Positions 7,587 to 16,801 are shown, counted from the first letter of the stretch. The stretch is DNA of 64,000 nt from Streptomyces paludis (GCF_003344965.1 NZ_CP031194.1:806001-870000), one strand, 5' to 3'. Numbers and translations: made by a program. The notes: a model not told the origin generated them from the letters alone.

Positions 7587-9563
7587 TCAGACCTGGACGC
7601 GGTCCTCGACGGCCTTCGCGATCTTCGCGATGGCCTCGTCGACCGGGATGCCGTTCTCCTGCGAACCGTCGCGGTAGCGGAAGGACACCGCGCCGTTGGC
7701 CATGTCCTCGTCGCCCGCGATGATCATGAACGGAACCTTCTGCTTCTGCTGGTTCCTGATCTTCTTCTGCATCCGGTCCGACGACGCGTCGACGTCGACC
7801 CGCAGGCCCTGCTTCCTGGCCTTGGCCGCGAACTCCTGGAGGTACGGGATGTGCGTGTCACCGATCGGGATCCCGACGGCCTGCACCGGCGCCAGCCACA
7901 CCGGGAACGCGCCCGCGTAGTGCTCCAGCAGGACCGCGAAGAACCGCTCGATGGAGCCGAACAGCGCCCGGTGGATCATGACGGGCCGCTGCTTGGAGCC
8001 GTCCGGCGAGGTGTACTCCAGGTCGAAGCGCTCCGGCAGGTTGAAGTCGAGCTGGACGGTGGACATCTGCCAGGTACGGCCGATGGCGTCCCGCGCCTGT
8101 ACGGAGATCTTCGGCCCGTAGAACGCGGCGCCGCCCGGGTCGGGGACCAGCGGCAGCCCCTGCTTCTCGGCGACCTTGCGCAGCGTCTCGGTGGCCTCCT
8201 CCCACGCCTCGTCGGTGCCGACGAACTTCTCGGGGTCCTTGGTGGACAGCTCCAGATAGAAGTCGGTCAGCCCGTAGTCGCGGAGCAGGTTGAGCACGAA
8301 GGTCAGCGTCGAGTCCAGCTCGTCCGCCATCTGCTCCTTGGTGCAGTAGATGTGCGCGTCGTCCTGGGTGAAGCCGCGGGCCCGGGTCAGCCCGTGCACG
8401 ACACCGGACTTCTCGTACCGGTAGACGGTCCCGAACTCGAACAGCCGCAGGGGCAGTTCACGGTACGACCGGCCCCGGGCGTCGAAGATCAGGTTGTGCA
8501 TCGGGCAGTTCATGGGCTTGAGGTAGTAGTCGACGCCCTCGTCGAGCTGCATGGGCGGGTACATGCCGTCGGCGTACCAGTCCAGGTGCCCGGACTTCTC
8601 GAAGAGCTTCCCCTTGGTGGCGTGGGGGGTGTAGACGAACTCGTACCCCTCCTCCTCGTGCCGGCGGCGCGAGTAGTCCTCCATGGCGCGGCGGATGACG
8701 CCGCCCTTGGGGTGGAAGACGGCGAGGCCCGAACCGACCTCGTCGGGGAAGGAGAAGAGGTCCAGCTCGTTGCCGAGCTTGCGGTGGTCGCGCTTCTCGG
8801 CCTCGGCGAGGAACTCCAGATGTGCCTTCAGCTCGTCCTTCGAGGGCCAGGCGGTGCCGTAGATGCGCTGGAGCATCGGGTTCTTCTCGCTGCCGCGCCA
8901 GTAGGCGGCGGCGTTGCGCATCAGCTTGAACGCCGGGATGTTCCGGGTGGTGGGCAGGTGCGGGCCCCGGCAGAGGTCCTTCCAGCACAGCTCGCCGGTC
9001 TTCGCGTCGAGGTTGTCGTAGATGGTCAGCTCGCCGCCGCCCACCTCGACATCCGCGCCGTCGTCGGTGGAGGCGGAGCCCTTGATGCCGATCAGTTCGA
9101 GCTTGTACGGCTCGTCGGCCAGCTCCTCGCGGGCGGCCTCGTCCGTGACGACGCGGCGCGCGAAGCGCTGTCCGCGCTTCTGGATCTCCTGCATCTTCTT
9201 CTCGATGGCCTTGAGGTCATCGGGGGTGAAGGGGGTCGCGACGTCGAAGTCGTAGTAGAAGCCGTCCTTGACGGGCGGGCCGATGCCGAGCTTGGCGTCG
9301 GGGTGCAGTTCCTGCACGGCCTGGGCCATGACATGCGCGGTGGAGTGGCGCAGGATGTTCAGGCCGTCCTCGGAGGAGATCTCCACGGGCTCGACGACCT
9401 CGCCCTCGGCGACGCCGTACGCGAGGTCCTTCAGCTCGCCGTTCACGCGCGCGGCGACAACGGTGCGCTCGCCGGGGAACAGCTCGGCCGCCGTAGTGCC
9501 CGTCGTCACCACGCGCTCTTCCCGCTCGGAATCGCGTTGGATGATCACACGGACATCTGACAC
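7587..9563 (-). CDS. thrS: Threonine--tRNA ligase
   Basis: Full-length (658 residues) class II threonyl-tRNA synthetase. Domains in order: N-terminal TGS domain (about 1-65, [20 protein letters not shown]), the HxxxH editing domain ([16 protein letters not shown] at about 75), the catalytic core with motif 1, motif 2 and the zinc site (NCPMHNLIF supplies the Cys near residue 350; [13 protein letters not shown] contains motif 3), and the C-terminal anticodon-binding domain ([19 protein letters not shown] to the end). It charges tRNA-Thr in the cytosol. It is monocistronic, with a terminator downstream. I looked for a T-box leader in the 150 bp upstream and saw none. Confidence 0.97.
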   Translation of the reverse strand: MSDVRVIIQRDSEREERVVTTGTTAAELFPGERTVVAARVNGELKDLAYGVAEGEVVEPVEISSEDGLNILRHSTAHVMAQAVQELHPDAKLGIGPPVKDGFYYDFDVATPFTPDDLKAIEKKMQEIQKRGQRFARRVVTDEAAREELADEPYKLELIGIKGSASTDDGADVEVGGGELTIYDNLDAKTGELCWKDLCRGPHLPTTRNIPAFKLMRNAAAYWRGSEKNPMLQRIYGTAWPSKDELKAHLEFLAEAEKRDHRKLGNELDLFSFPDEVGSGLAVFHPKGGVIRRAMEDYSRRRHEEEGYEFVYTPHATKGKLFEKSGHLDWYADGMYPPMQLDEGVDYYLKPMNCPMHNLIFDARGRSYRELPLRLFEFGTVYRYEKSGVVHGLTRARGFTQDDAHIYCTKEQMADELDSTLTFVLNLLRDYGLTDFYLELSTKDPEKFVGTDEAWEEATETLRKVAEKQGLPLVPDPGGAAFYGPKISVQARDAIGRTWQMSTVQLDFNLPERFDLEYTSPDGSKQRPVMIHRALFGSIERFFAVLLEHYAGAFPVWLAPVQAVGIPIGDTHIPYLQEFAAKARKQGLRVDVDASSDRMQKKIRNQQKQKVPFMIIAGDEDMANGAVSFRYRDGSQENGIPVDEAIAKIAKAVEDRVQV

Positions 9564-9751
9564 CGGTCTCTCCTGACCTACGGGGTACGACAGCGGACAC
9601 TGCGCGTGTCGAATCGTACCGAGCCCACCGGGCCCGCCGCGAAACGGTTTCCCGTCGCCGTAAACGAGGCATACCGCACGACCTGTCCGGGTAGCACCGA
9701 TTCGGGCAGTGCGTGAGCGCCATCTGCCGTCAACGCGCGAGGAGTTCGGGG

Positions 9752-10492
9752 ATGACGTGGTTCGAGGGGCCGCTGGCCGCCTTCGGTACGGCGACCACGG
9801 GGGCGGACGCCGAGGAGGACCGGATCGTGGTGGCCTCGCTGGTGGTCCAGGATCTGGCGGGGACGCGGCCCCGGGTGACCCGCTGGCTGGTGGACCCGGG
9901 GGTGCCGGTGCCGGCGGCGGTCGTCGGGGGGCTCGGGCTCACCCACGACTGCCTGCACCGCACCGGGCGGTGGCCGGCGCCGGTGGTGGCGGAGGTGGCC
10001 GGGGCGCTCGGCGGGCAGTGCACGGCGGGCCGGCCGCTGGTGGTGATGGACGCGCCGTTCGGTCTGACGGTGCTCGACCGGGAGCTGCGGCGGCACCGGG
10101 CCACCTCGCTCTCCCGGCTGCTGACGGGGATGCCGTTCCATGTGCTGGACCCGCGCGTCCTGGACGGGCATCTCGACCGCTACCGCAAGGGGCCGCGCGC
10201 GCTCACGGACCTCTCCGAGCACTACAAGGCCGAGCGGGCCGATCCGGCGGACGGGACACGCGGCGGGCCGACCACACTGGCCGCGCTGACGGCGATGGAG
10301 GTGGTGCGGGCCATCGGGCGCCGGTTCGCCGGGCGGCTGGAGCGGCTCGGGGCGGCGGAGCTGCACGGGCTCCAGACCGGCTGGCACGCGGAGCTGGTGC
10401 GGGGGCAGCAGTCCTGGTTCTCGCGGGCCGGCGAGGAGGCGGCCGGGGCGGGCTGGCCGCTGCGCCCCGAGCGGCCGGCCGAGGCGGCCTGA
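9752..10492 (+). CDS. DEDDh 3'-5' exonuclease homologue lacking the catalytic residues
   Basis: A 246-residue protein clearly related to DnaQ/epsilon-like exonucleases of actinobacteria. It begins [11 protein letters not shown] and has [23 protein letters not shown] and [15 protein letters not shown] at the family positions. The active site is missing. The first motif, normally FDTETTG, reads FGTATTG (residues 11-17). The second, normally NAPFD, reads DAPFG (about 111-115). The third, normally HDAAADA, is replaced by DGTRGGPTT. So all four acidic residues and the general-base His are absent, although the frame is intact with a good GGAG site before the ATG. It may be a non-catalytic binding protein or a gene drifting to loss. 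A terminator shared with tRNA-Val follows. Confidence 0.8.
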   Translation: MTWFEGPLAAFGTATTGADAEEDRIVVASLVVQDLAGTRPRVTRWLVDPGVPVPAAVVGGLGLTHDCLHRTGRWPAPVVAEVAGALGGQCTAGRPLVVMDAPFGLTVLDRELRRHRATSLSRLLTGMPFHVLDPRVLDGHLDRYRKGPRALTDLSEHYKAERADPADGTRGGPTTLAALTAMEVVRAIGRRFAGRLERLGAAELHGLQTGWHAELVRGQQSWFSRAGEEAAGAGWPLRPERPAEAA

Positions 10493-10511
10493 CCCGGGCC
10501 CGTAACGCGCG

Positions 10512-10542
10512 AAGGCCGGTCCGTCGATGACGGACCGGCCTT
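10512..10542. terminator. Hairpin terminator shared by exonuclease homologue and tRNA-Val
   Basis: AAGGCCGGTCCGTC / GACGGACCGGCCTT forms a perfect stem with a 3-nt loop between convergent genes. It ends in a short T-run on the plus strand and follows the first tRNA-Val on the minus strand. Confidence 0.85.
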
Positions 10543-10548
10543 TCCCGG

Positions 10549-10620
10549 TGGGCGATACTGGGTTCGAACCAGTGACCTCTTCGGTGTGAACGAAGCGCTC
10601 TCCCACTGAGCTAATCGCCC
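10549..10620 (-). tRNA. tRNA-Val (anticodon CAC)
   Basis: 72 nt that fold as a full cloverleaf. The acceptor is GGGCGAT/ATCGCCC with discriminator A, the D-arm is AGCTCAGTGGGAGAGC, the anticodon arm is CTTCG-TTCACAC-CGAAG giving CAC, and the T-arm carries GGTTCGAACC. The 3' CCA is not encoded. It is one of two copies here that appear identical (the other is at 10777-10848); both read the GTG codon. Confidence 0.95.
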
Positions 10621-10730
10621 GGGAACGCCTGAACCATACAGGCCCCGGCGCCGTTCCTTCAAACCGGATTCCGGCGGCGGATTCCCGTACGGCCACAGGG
10701 AAACGCCCGGGGGAACGAGGGGAAACGGAC

Positions 10731-10770
10731 GGGGCCCCGAAAACCTGTCGGTAGGTCTTCGGGGCCCCGA
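10731..10770 (-). terminator. Hairpin terminator of the second tRNA-Val
   Basis: CGGGGCCCCGAA / TTCGGGGCCCCG arms lie directly downstream (minus strand) of the tRNA-Val at 10777-10848, and separate the two tRNA transcripts. Confidence 0.75.
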
Positions 10771-10776
10771 TCCGGG

Positions 10777-10848
10777 TGGGCGATACTGGGTTCGAACCAG
10801 TGACCTCTTCGGTGTGAACGAAGCGCTCTCCCACTGAGCTAATCGCCC
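10777..10848 (-). tRNA. tRNA-Val (anticodon CAC), second copy
   Basis: Sequence appears identical to the tRNA at 10549-10620, with the same CAC anticodon and no encoded CCA. It has its own terminator-like hairpin (10731-10770), so it is probably transcribed separately rather than being a processed tandem. Confidence 0.95.
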
Positions 10849-11138
10849 GGACGCACCGCATACGTTACCCCATGTCAGGGGGTGGCCGATCACCTCCTGG
10901 TCACCGGCCGGTCACCTGCGGACGCCGCACAGGGCAAAGATTGACCGCTCAAGCAATCTTCGGCGCCTTGTCCGCGTCACCGCAATGGCGGTATGACCCG
11001 AAGTAGTACACCGCCATACGAGCTACCCGAAGGATCACAAAACAGACAGAGGGGTTTACAACGGCACCGTAGGTGGCATGTCGATTTCGCCGACGTGCGA
11101 ATCCCCGAGCGCACACTGAGCGAAAGGCCCTGGCGCTT

Positions 11139-11552
11139 ATGAACACCACGGTCAGCTGCGAGCTGCACCTGCGCCTCGTTGTATCGAGCGAGTCCTCACT
11201 GCCTGTACCCGCGGGCCTGCGGTATGACACGGCCGATCCTTACGCCGTGCACGCCACCTTCCACACCGGAGCCGAGGAGACGGTCGAGTGGGTCTTCGCC
11301 CGCGACCTTCTCGCCGAGGGGCTGCACCGGCCCACCGGCACCGGCGACGTCCGAGTCTGGCCGTCCCGCAGCCACGGTCAGGGCGTCGTCTGCATCGCGC
11401 TCAGCTCCCCGGAGGGCGAAGCCCTTCTGGAGGCCCCGGCGCGGGCCCTGGAGTCGTTCCTCAAGCGGACCGACGCCGCGGTGCCACCCGGCACCGAGCA
11501 TCGTCACTTCGATCTCGACACCGAGCTGTCGCACATCCTGGCCGAGAGCTGA
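11139..11552 (+). CDS. ssgB: Sporulation-specific cell division protein SsgB
   Basis: The 137-residue sequence matches the extremely conserved SsgB of streptomycetes from end to end (MNTTVSCELHLRLVVSSESS to FDLDTELSHILAES). SsgB is an SsgA-like protein with a whirly fold that is placed by SsgA and recruits FtsZ to future septum sites in aerial hyphae, so it controls the onset of sporulation septation. The ATG at 11139 follows a GAAAGG site. In S. coelicolor the gene is known to depend on the sigma factor SigH; I could not delimit the promoter by eye in the 290 bp upstream. It stands alone between the tRNA-Val pair and a CGNR protein. Its presence is strong evidence for Streptomyces or a close sporulating relative. 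Confidence 0.97.
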   Translation: MNTTVSCELHLRLVVSSESSLPVPAGLRYDTADPYAVHATFHTGAEETVEWVFARDLLAEGLHRPTGTGDVRVWPSRSHGQGVVCIALSSPEGEALLEAPARALESFLKRTDAAVPPGTEHRHFDLDTELSHILAES

Positions 11553-11748
11553 GCCAGGCAGCAGACTGCTCGGCGCCGTCCGACTCGGGGAGACGGCGCC
11601 GCGCGGACAATCGCATACGGCAGGACATCGGCGCCGGCGCCGCGGAAACCACCGCGACGGCGGCGCCGATGCGTTCCGGGCGGGTCCAACGGCTAAAGTC
11701 GGCGGGATTGGCGGGCACCGGCCCGCCGGGCCTGCCAGGGAGCCGACC

Positions 11749-12318
11749 GTGCTGATTCCACACGACACCCGGATCGCCCTCGACACCGTCGTGGATCTGG
11801 TGAACACCGCGCCCGAATCCGGCACGAGCGACGAGACAGGCGACCGGCTCGCCAGCGTCGAGGACCTGTACGGCTTCGTACGGGACCACAACATCAGCGG
11901 GGTGAACGCCCTCGGCGACCCGGATCTCCGGGCCGTGCTGCGGGTACGGAGCCGCTTCGCGGACGTGTTCGCGGCGCCGGACACACGGGCCGCGGCCGAT
12001 CTGATCAACCGGCTGGTGGCCGCCGCGGGAACGACCCCGCAGCTGACCGACCACGACGGCTACGACTGGCATGTCCACTACTTCGCGCCGGGCGCCTCGG
12101 TCGCCGACCATCTCGCGGCGGACTGCGGCATGGCGCTCGCCTTCATGGTCGTGGCCGGTGAGCAGGAGCGGCTGCGCCGCTGCGAGGCCCCGGACTGCGG
12201 GCACGCGTTCGTCGACCTGTCGCGCAACCGGTCACGGCGCTACTGCGACAGCCGCACCTGCGGCAACCGGCTGCATGTGGCCGCGTACCGGGCACGCCGC
12301 AAGGAAGCGGCCGGCTGA
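11749..12318 (+). CDS. CGNR zinc-finger protein (ABATE domain)
   Basis: A 189-residue protein. The N-terminal stress/ABATE-type domain contains IALDTVVDLVNTAPESG and an all-helical region. The C-terminal CGNR zinc finger (about residues 142-180) shows all four ligand cysteines in RCEAPDCGHAFVDLSRNRSR and YCDSRTCGNRLHVAAYR; the CGNR tetrapeptide itself names the family. These proteins are probable DNA-binding regulators of unknown target. The GTG start at 11749 is preceded by AGGGAG, and the frame upstream has no homology-like features. The 196 bp separating it from ssgB suggest a promoter of its own. Confidence 0.9.
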   Translation: MLIPHDTRIALDTVVDLVNTAPESGTSDETGDRLASVEDLYGFVRDHNISGVNALGDPDLRAVLRVRSRFADVFAAPDTRAAADLINRLVAAAGTTPQLTDHDGYDWHVHYFAPGASVADHLAADCGMALAFMVVAGEQERLRRCEAPDCGHAFVDLSRNRSRRYCDSRTCGNRLHVAAYRARRKEAAG

Positions 12319-12369
12319 CCCGCACCGGGCCGCCCACACCTCCGGGCACACCGCGGGTCGCACCGCCGG

Positions 12370-12522
12370 TCACAGCAGGAACAGATCGTGCAGCGCCGCC
12401 ATCAGCAGCAGAGCGCCGATCACCGTCAGGAAGATCATCAACGGTGGCTGGGAGAGCGCGAAAAGACAGCCGCGCGGCTCCTCGGTGGGTGCGGGGGCTT
12501 CCCCCCGGGTGGTATCCAACAT
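12370..12522 (-). CDS. Small membrane protein, 50 residues
   Basis: A short frame with convincing protein-like content: MLDTTRGEAPAPTEEPRGC, then a hydrophobic stretch of about 24 residues starting at residue 28 (LMIFLTVIGALLLMAALHDL) ending FLL at the stop. The pattern, a charged proline-rich head and one membrane segment at the extreme C-terminus, suggests a tail-anchored small protein. It converges with the CGNR gene (52 bp apart). The ribosome-binding site is weak (CCCCGAG), so the start is less certain. I do not know a function. Confidence 0.65.
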   Translation of the reverse strand: MLDTTRGEAPAPTEEPRGCLFALSQPPLMIFLTVIGALLLMAALHDLFLL

Positions 12523-12672
12523 CTCGGGGCGATCATGACGCACCCCGGGACCCGACCCCGCCCCAACCAGGGTGATCAGCCGGGGAGTTCATCATTTCCC
12601 GTGGTTTGATCCCCGGAATGCCAGCCGAATCGGGACCGGCCTGGCATGCTGCCGGGCCTCCGCGGTCGGCCC

Positions 12673-12716
12673 GAAGACCGGGACCGCCGGAAGACCGGGC
12701 CGCCGGAAGACCGGGG
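12673..12716. repeat. Short tandem repeat GAAGACCGGG
   Basis: Three copies of GAAGACCGGG start at 12673, 12690 and 12706 (period 16-17), in the intergenic space downstream of the next membrane-protein gene. Their role is unknown and they may be neutral slippage. Confidence 0.6.
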
Positions 12717-12737
12717 TCGTCAGGAGGACCCGGGCCG

Positions 12738-13193
12738 TCAGATGCCGTGCTTCTTGAGAATGGCCTCGATGTCGCTGAAGTCCTCCCCCGCCCGCTCCTC
12801 GCGCGCCGCCGGCCTCGGCTGCGCGGCGGGCCTGGTGCCGGGGCCCAGCGAGGGCGCGGACGCGGCGGGCTCCACCGGACCGGCGCCCCGCTCCGCCGCC
12901 GCCCGGGCGGCGGCTCTGCGCTCCTTGCGCGTGCCACCGGTGCGCCGCTCGATCGTGCGCGTCGTCATGAAGAGCAGCCACGCCAACGCGAGCACACCGA
13001 AGCCGGCCCACGAGGTCAGGCTGAAGGCCATGTGGGAGATCCACTTCACCGCGCCGATCATCACCAGCCCGGCCGGGACCAGCGCGTACGCGGCGATCCT
13101 CGTCGCGGCCAGGAAACGCTTGCGGTAGGCCGTGACGGCGGCGATGCCGAGGCCCGCCGCCGACACCGCCGCGCAGATGGTCTCGGCAATCAT
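12738..13193 (-). CDS. Conserved hypothetical membrane protein with basic/acidic tail
   Basis: A 151-residue protein whose ATG (13191-13193) has an excellent GGAGG site. The N-terminal half holds three hydrophobic segments (about 2-22, 30-50 and 57-75, the last ending ALAWLLFMTTR). The C-terminal half is soluble, Arg/Ala/Pro-rich, and ends with a short conserved-looking motif EDFSDIEAILKKHGI. Such a terminal motif often serves as a docking peptide, but that is inference. There are no enzymatic motifs and the function is unknown. It is divergent from the DsbA-like gene, with about 210 bp between them. Confidence 0.85.
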   Translation of the reverse strand: MIAETICAAVSAAGLGIAAVTAYRKRFLAATRIAAYALVPAGLVMIGAVKWISHMAFSLTSWAGFGVLALAWLLFMTTRTIERRTGGTRKERRAAARAAAERGAGPVEPAASAPSLGPGTRPAAQPRPAAREERAGEDFSDIEAILKKHGI

Positions 13194-13405
13194 CAGGTCC
13201 TCCAGGCAGTCACTCGTCGTGGGCCGAACACATCGTCCCCTCCATCCTGCACCTGACCAGGGGGTCGAGGCCATGGCCCGGGGCCCCGGGCGGCGGATCT
13301 GGGGGAGATCTCGGGGGTGCGCTCCTCCCCAGGTGCCGGTCCGGGGCCCGCGCACCGCGCCGGGCGGGAGCACTCGGGGTTCTCCCGTACTGGGAGACTG
13401 ACCCC

Positions 13406-13921
13406 ATGAGCGACTCCACCACCACGAGCCCCGCCGTCCTCGACGTCTGGTGCGAACTCCAGTGCCCCGACTGCCGGACCGCGCTGGACGACATCCGCGC
13501 GCTGCGCGCCCGCTACGGGGACCGGCTGGAGATCCGGCTGCGGCACTTCCCCCTCGAAAAGAACCGGCACGCCTACGCCGCCGCCCAGGCCGCCGAGGAG
13601 GCCGCCGCGCAGGGCGCGCTCTGGCCGTACGTGGAGGCCGTCCTGGCCAGGACCGAGGAGCTGGCGGCCCGGGGCGAGCCCGTCCTGATCGAGGTCGCGC
13701 GCGAACTCGGCCTGGACGCCGAGGAGTTCGACACCGCGCTGATCGACGGCCGGCACTTCCTGACCGTCGACGCCGACCAGGCCGAGGGGAAGGCGATCGG
13801 CGTGACCGGCACCCCCACGTACGAGATCGCCGGCCGGCGGCTCGACGGCGGCAAGAGCCAGGACGGGCTGCGGGCGCGGATCGAGGAGATCGTGGACGCT
13901 CCCCCGGCAGCGGACGCGTAG
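13406..13921 (+). CDS. DsbA-family thioredoxin-fold protein
   Basis: A 171-residue protein with a thioredoxin-fold start (VLDVWCELQCPDCRTALDDI). CPDC at about residues 19-22 is the redox motif, and the cis-proline loop near the C-terminus is VTGTPTYEIAGRRLDGG. There is a helical insertion between, as in DsbA/FrnE. There is no signal peptide or membrane anchor, so it is probably a cytoplasmic FrnE-like oxidoreductase rather than an exported disulfide catalyst. The ATG at 13406 was chosen as the first start of the frame. The gene converges with a GNAT gene only 19 bp away. Confidence 0.88.
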   Translation: MSDSTTTSPAVLDVWCELQCPDCRTALDDIRALRARYGDRLEIRLRHFPLEKNRHAYAAAQAAEEAAAQGALWPYVEAVLARTEELAARGEPVLIEVARELGLDAEEFDTALIDGRHFLTVDADQAEGKAIGVTGTPTYEIAGRRLDGGKSQDGLRARIEEIVDAPPAADA

Positions 13922-13940
13922 CGCCCGCGTACCCCGAGTC

Positions 13941-14780
13941 CTAGAGCAGCCGTTTGGCGAAGTTGCGGGATGTCGTGCGGTAGCCGAGCGACTCGTAGAG
14001 CCGGACCGCCGGGGTGTTGTCCGCGAAGACATGCAGCCCGAGCAGCGCCGAGCCGGACTCCAGGGCGACCCGCTCCGCGACCAGCATGAGGGCCCGGCCG
14101 AAACCCCGGCCGCGCCGGTTCTCGGCCACCTCCACGTCGTACACGTACGCGGCCCACTCGCCGGGCCGGATCTCGCGGCGCCCGGTCCAGACATGGCCGA
14201 CGGCGGATCCCTCGTGGAGCAGGACATGGAAGGCCGTGTCGGGGGTGGCGAGGCCCTCGGGCAGGTTCTGCCGGTGGCTCAGCTCCGACTTGGCCCTGGC
14301 CGCCGCCGGCTCGGTGCCGCGGTCGATCCAGATCTGAGCGAAGGAGTCGACGGCCGCCGCCAGCCATACGTCGTACTCCGCGCCGGTCATCGGGCGGGCC
14401 TCGACACCGGCGGGGAGCGCCGGGGGCGCGGACGGCGGCTCCTTGTCCATGTTGCGGCTGCGCTCGGTGTAGCCGAGCGAGTCCAGCAGGGACAGCGCGG
14501 CGGTGGCGTCCGGCGGTACGGAGGCCATCACCTGCTCGCAGCCCCAGCCGCGCAGCACCTCCTCGGCGGCGAGCACGGCGACGGTGGCCCGGCCCCGGCG
14601 GCGGTCGGGCTCGTCGACGCGGAGCCCGTCGAGAATGCCGGCGGTGTGGCCGAAGGCGGCGTCCGTGGCGAGGCCGATCGCGCCGACGGGCCTGCTGTTG
14701 ACGCAGATCTCGTAGGAGCGTGACGTGCCGCCGTCGCGGGTCTGCTGGAGCGGTCCGGTGGGCCGCAGGGTGGTGGTCAT
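13941..14780 (-). CDS. Tandem GNAT N-acetyltransferase
   Basis: A 279-residue protein with two GNAT-like halves. The C-terminal half (about 130-279) is canonical: DVEVAENRRGRGFGRALML is the acetyl-CoA pyrophosphate loop (V/I-x-x-x-x-R-G-x-G-x-A) and LHVFADNTPAVRLYESLGY is motif B. The N-terminal half (about 20-115) has a degenerate version (GLRVDEPDRRRGRATVAVL, SLLDSLGY). The second half probably carries the activity; the acceptor is unknown. The ATG at 14778-14780 was preferred over an upstream in-frame ATG because MTTTLRPTGPL fits the family start. Confidence 0.87.
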   Translation of the reverse strand: MTTTLRPTGPLQQTRDGGTSRSYEICVNSRPVGAIGLATDAAFGHTAGILDGLRVDEPDRRRGRATVAVLAAEEVLRGWGCEQVMASVPPDATAALSLLDSLGYTERSRNMDKEPPSAPPALPAGVEARPMTGAEYDVWLAAAVDSFAQIWIDRGTEPAAARAKSELSHRQNLPEGLATPDTAFHVLLHEGSAVGHVWTGRREIRPGEWAAYVYDVEVAENRRGRGFGRALMLVAERVALESGSALLGLHVFADNTPAVRLYESLGYRTTSRNFAKRLL

Positions 14781-14858
14781 CGGGAGAGTTCTACCCGCCG
14801 CGCGCCCGGGAGTCATCCGGATTACGGATCGGGCCGGCCTTACGGATCCGGATCGGTC

Positions 14859-15680
14859 TTACGGATCCGGGTCTGCGCCCGCCCGCTCGGTGAAGACGCG
14901 GGCCGCCTCGGCGGTCACCGGGCCGGGGGCGGACGGCAGGGCGCGGTCGTCGATCCGGTGGACCGCCTGGATGTCGCGGAGTGTCGAGGTCAGGAAGATC
15001 TCGTCCGCGTACTCCAGTACCGCCAGCGGCAGTTCGGTCTCGCGGGCGCCGCTCCACTCGATGACGAGGGCGCGGGTGATACCGGCGAGGCAGCCGGACG
15101 CGAGGGGCGGGGTGTGCGGTTCGCCGTCGAGGACGACGAAGACATTGGAGCCCGTGCCCTCGCAGAGCGCGCCGACGGTGTTCGCGAAGATCGCCTCGGT
15201 GGCGCCCCGCCCGGTCGCGCGGGCGAGCGCGACGACGTTCTCCGCGTACGACGTGGTCTTGATCCCGGCCACCGCGCCGCGCTCGTTCCGGGGCCAGGGG
15301 ACGGTGACGGCCGCGGTGGTGTCGGGGCGGCGCGGGGACGGGTCGGCGGCGACGATCAGGGTGGGGGCCGCGTCGCCGCGGTCGGAGCCGAGCGGGGCGG
15401 GTCCGCCGGTGTAGGTGATCCGCAGCCGGGCCGGCTCCGGCGGACCGGCGTCGAGGACGGCCGCGCAGGCCCGGCGTATCTCGTCGGCGTCCGGCTCGGG
15501 CAGTCCGAGGCCGCGGGCGGAGCGGGCCAGCCGGTCGAGATGGCGGGTGAGGGCGAAGGGCCGCCCCCGGACGGCCTTGACGGTCTCGAAGACGCCGTCG
15601 CCCACGGTCAGTCCGTGGTCGAACACGGACACCCGGGCGTCATCCGCCGTACGCAGTGCGCCGTCGGCCCAGATCAGCAT
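14859..15680 (-). CDS. pabC: Aminodeoxychorismate lyase (class IV aminotransferase fold)
   Basis: A 273-residue fold-type IV PLP enzyme. The N-terminal FDHGLTVGDGVFETVKAVRG is the family hallmark, followed by the PLP-lysine block (AGIKTTSYAENVVALARA, Lys near residue 143) and the ECEGTGSN-type loop, seen as ALCEGTGSNVFVV. Its 5' end overlaps the upstream chorismate-binding gene by 7 nt. That places it as the lyase that converts 4-amino-4-deoxychorismate to p-aminobenzoate and pyruvate for folate synthesis. Sequence alone would also allow branched-chain or D-amino-acid aminotransferase; the operon decides. Confidence 0.85.
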   Translation of the reverse strand: MLIWADGALRTADDARVSVFDHGLTVGDGVFETVKAVRGRPFALTRHLDRLARSARGLGLPEPDADEIRRACAAVLDAGPPEPARLRITYTGGPAPLGSDRGDAAPTLIVAADPSPRRPDTTAAVTVPWPRNERGAVAGIKTTSYAENVVALARATGRGATEAIFANTVGALCEGTGSNVFVVLDGEPHTPPLASGCLAGITRALVIEWSGARETELPLAVLEYADEIFLTSTLRDIQAVHRIDDRALPSAPGPVTAEAARVFTERAGADPDP

Positions 15681-16801
15681 CGCGCGGTCCTTCCGATCGG
15701 TTCGCGGGCGTCCGGGCCCGCCGGATCCGTTCCTTGCGTCTCCGGCGTCTCGCGCGCCTTTCCGTACGCTCCCGACGCTATGGCCAGCAGCCGGGACGCC
15801 TTCAGCTCGGTCTCGCGCCACTCCCCCTCCGGGTCGGAGCCCCAGGTGATCCCGGCGCCCGCGCCGAAGCGCAGGACGGGACCGGCGGGGGTGGCGCGGT
15901 CGATCCAGAACGTACGGATCCCGACGGCCAGCTCGGCGGTGCCCCGGTCGGCGTCGACCCAGCCGATGCCGCCGCAGTAGGGGCCGCGCGGGGCGGTCTC
16001 CAGCTCGTCGATGATCCTGAGGGCGCTGGACTTGGGCGCGCCGGTGACCGAGCCGGGCGGGAAGGTCGCCGCCAGCAGCTCCGGCCAGCCCGCCGCCGCG
16101 GCGAGTTCGCCCCGTACCGTCGAGACGAGATGGACGAGACCGGGGTGCGGCTCCAGCGCGCAGAGCGCCGGGACGGTGACGGTGCCGGGGGCGCAGACCC
16201 GGCCGAGGTCGTTGCGGACGAGGTCCACGATCATCACGTTCTCGGTGCGGTCCTTCTCCAGCAGCTCCCCGGCGGTGCGGGCGGTGCCCTTGATGGGGCC
16301 CGACTCGACGGTGCGGCCGGTGCGGCGCAGATACAGCTCGGGGGAGGCGGTGGCGATCTCCACGCCGTGCGCGGGCAGCCGGACCGTCCCCGCGTACGGC
16401 GCCGGGTTGTCGCGCGCGAGCAGCGCCGTCAGGGCGTCGATGTCGGCGCCGCCGGTGCCGGTGTCCGGCAGCGGGGCGGAGAGCACCCGGCAGAGGTTGG
16501 CCTGGTACACGTCCCCCGCCGCGATGTACGCGCGGATCCGGCGGACCCCCGCCGTGTACGCGGCGTGGTCGAGCGACGACGTCCAGTCCCCGGGCCGGGG
16601 TCCGCGCCACCGCCCCGGCACCGGTACGGGGACCGGCTCGCGCCGTACGTCCGCGAACCGTGCGCAGGTGAGACGGCCTTCGAAGTCCGCGGCGACGGCC
16701 CAGAACCCGGCGGAGTCGAGTGCCTCCGGATCATGGGTGACATCCCGCAGATCCGAGGCGACGAGGCCGCCGAAGCGGGCCAGTGGAGCGCGATCGTGCA
16801 C
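15674..16801 (-). CDS. pabB: Chorismate-binding enzyme, aminodeoxychorismate synthase component I
   Basis: A 375-residue chorismate-utilising enzyme. Conserved blocks are YQANLCRVL, ASPELYLRRTGRTVESGPIKG (substrate loop with catalytic Lys), DLVRNDLGRVCAPGTV, and PPGSVTGAPKSSALRIIDELE with YCGGIGWVDADRGTAELAVG. It makes aminodeoxychorismate from chorismate and ammonia, for PABA; pabC follows with a 7-nt overlap. Start: I chose GTG at 16799-16801 (VHDRAPLARFGG). It has no ribosome-binding site, but a TAGACT hexamer lies 9 nt upstream, so the message may be leaderless. An in-frame ATG at 16870 would add 23 residues without family resemblance. No glutaminase partner is in the window. Confidence 0.85.
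   Translation of the reverse strand: MHDRAPLARFGGLVASDLRDVTHDPEALDSAGFWAVAADFEGRLTCARFADVRREPVPVPVPGRWRGPRPGDWTSSLDHAAYTAGVRRIRAYIAAGDVYQANLCRVLSAPLPDTGTGGADIDALTALLARDNPAPYAGTVRLPAHGVEIATASPELYLRRTGRTVESGPIKGTARTAGELLEKDRTENVMIVDLVRNDLGRVCAPGTVTVPALCALEPHPGLVHLVSTVRGELAAAAGWPELLAATFPPGSVTGAPKSSALRIIDELETAPRGPYCGGIGWVDADRGTAELAVGIRTFWIDRATPAGPVLRFGAGAGITWGSDPEGEWRETELKASRLLAIASGAYGKARETPETQGTDPAGPDAREPIGRTARC

Noticed and set aside
9564..9751. Possible T-box leader in front of thrS
   Set aside because: No T-box motif or antiterminator stem visible, and actinobacterial T-boxes mainly precede ileS.
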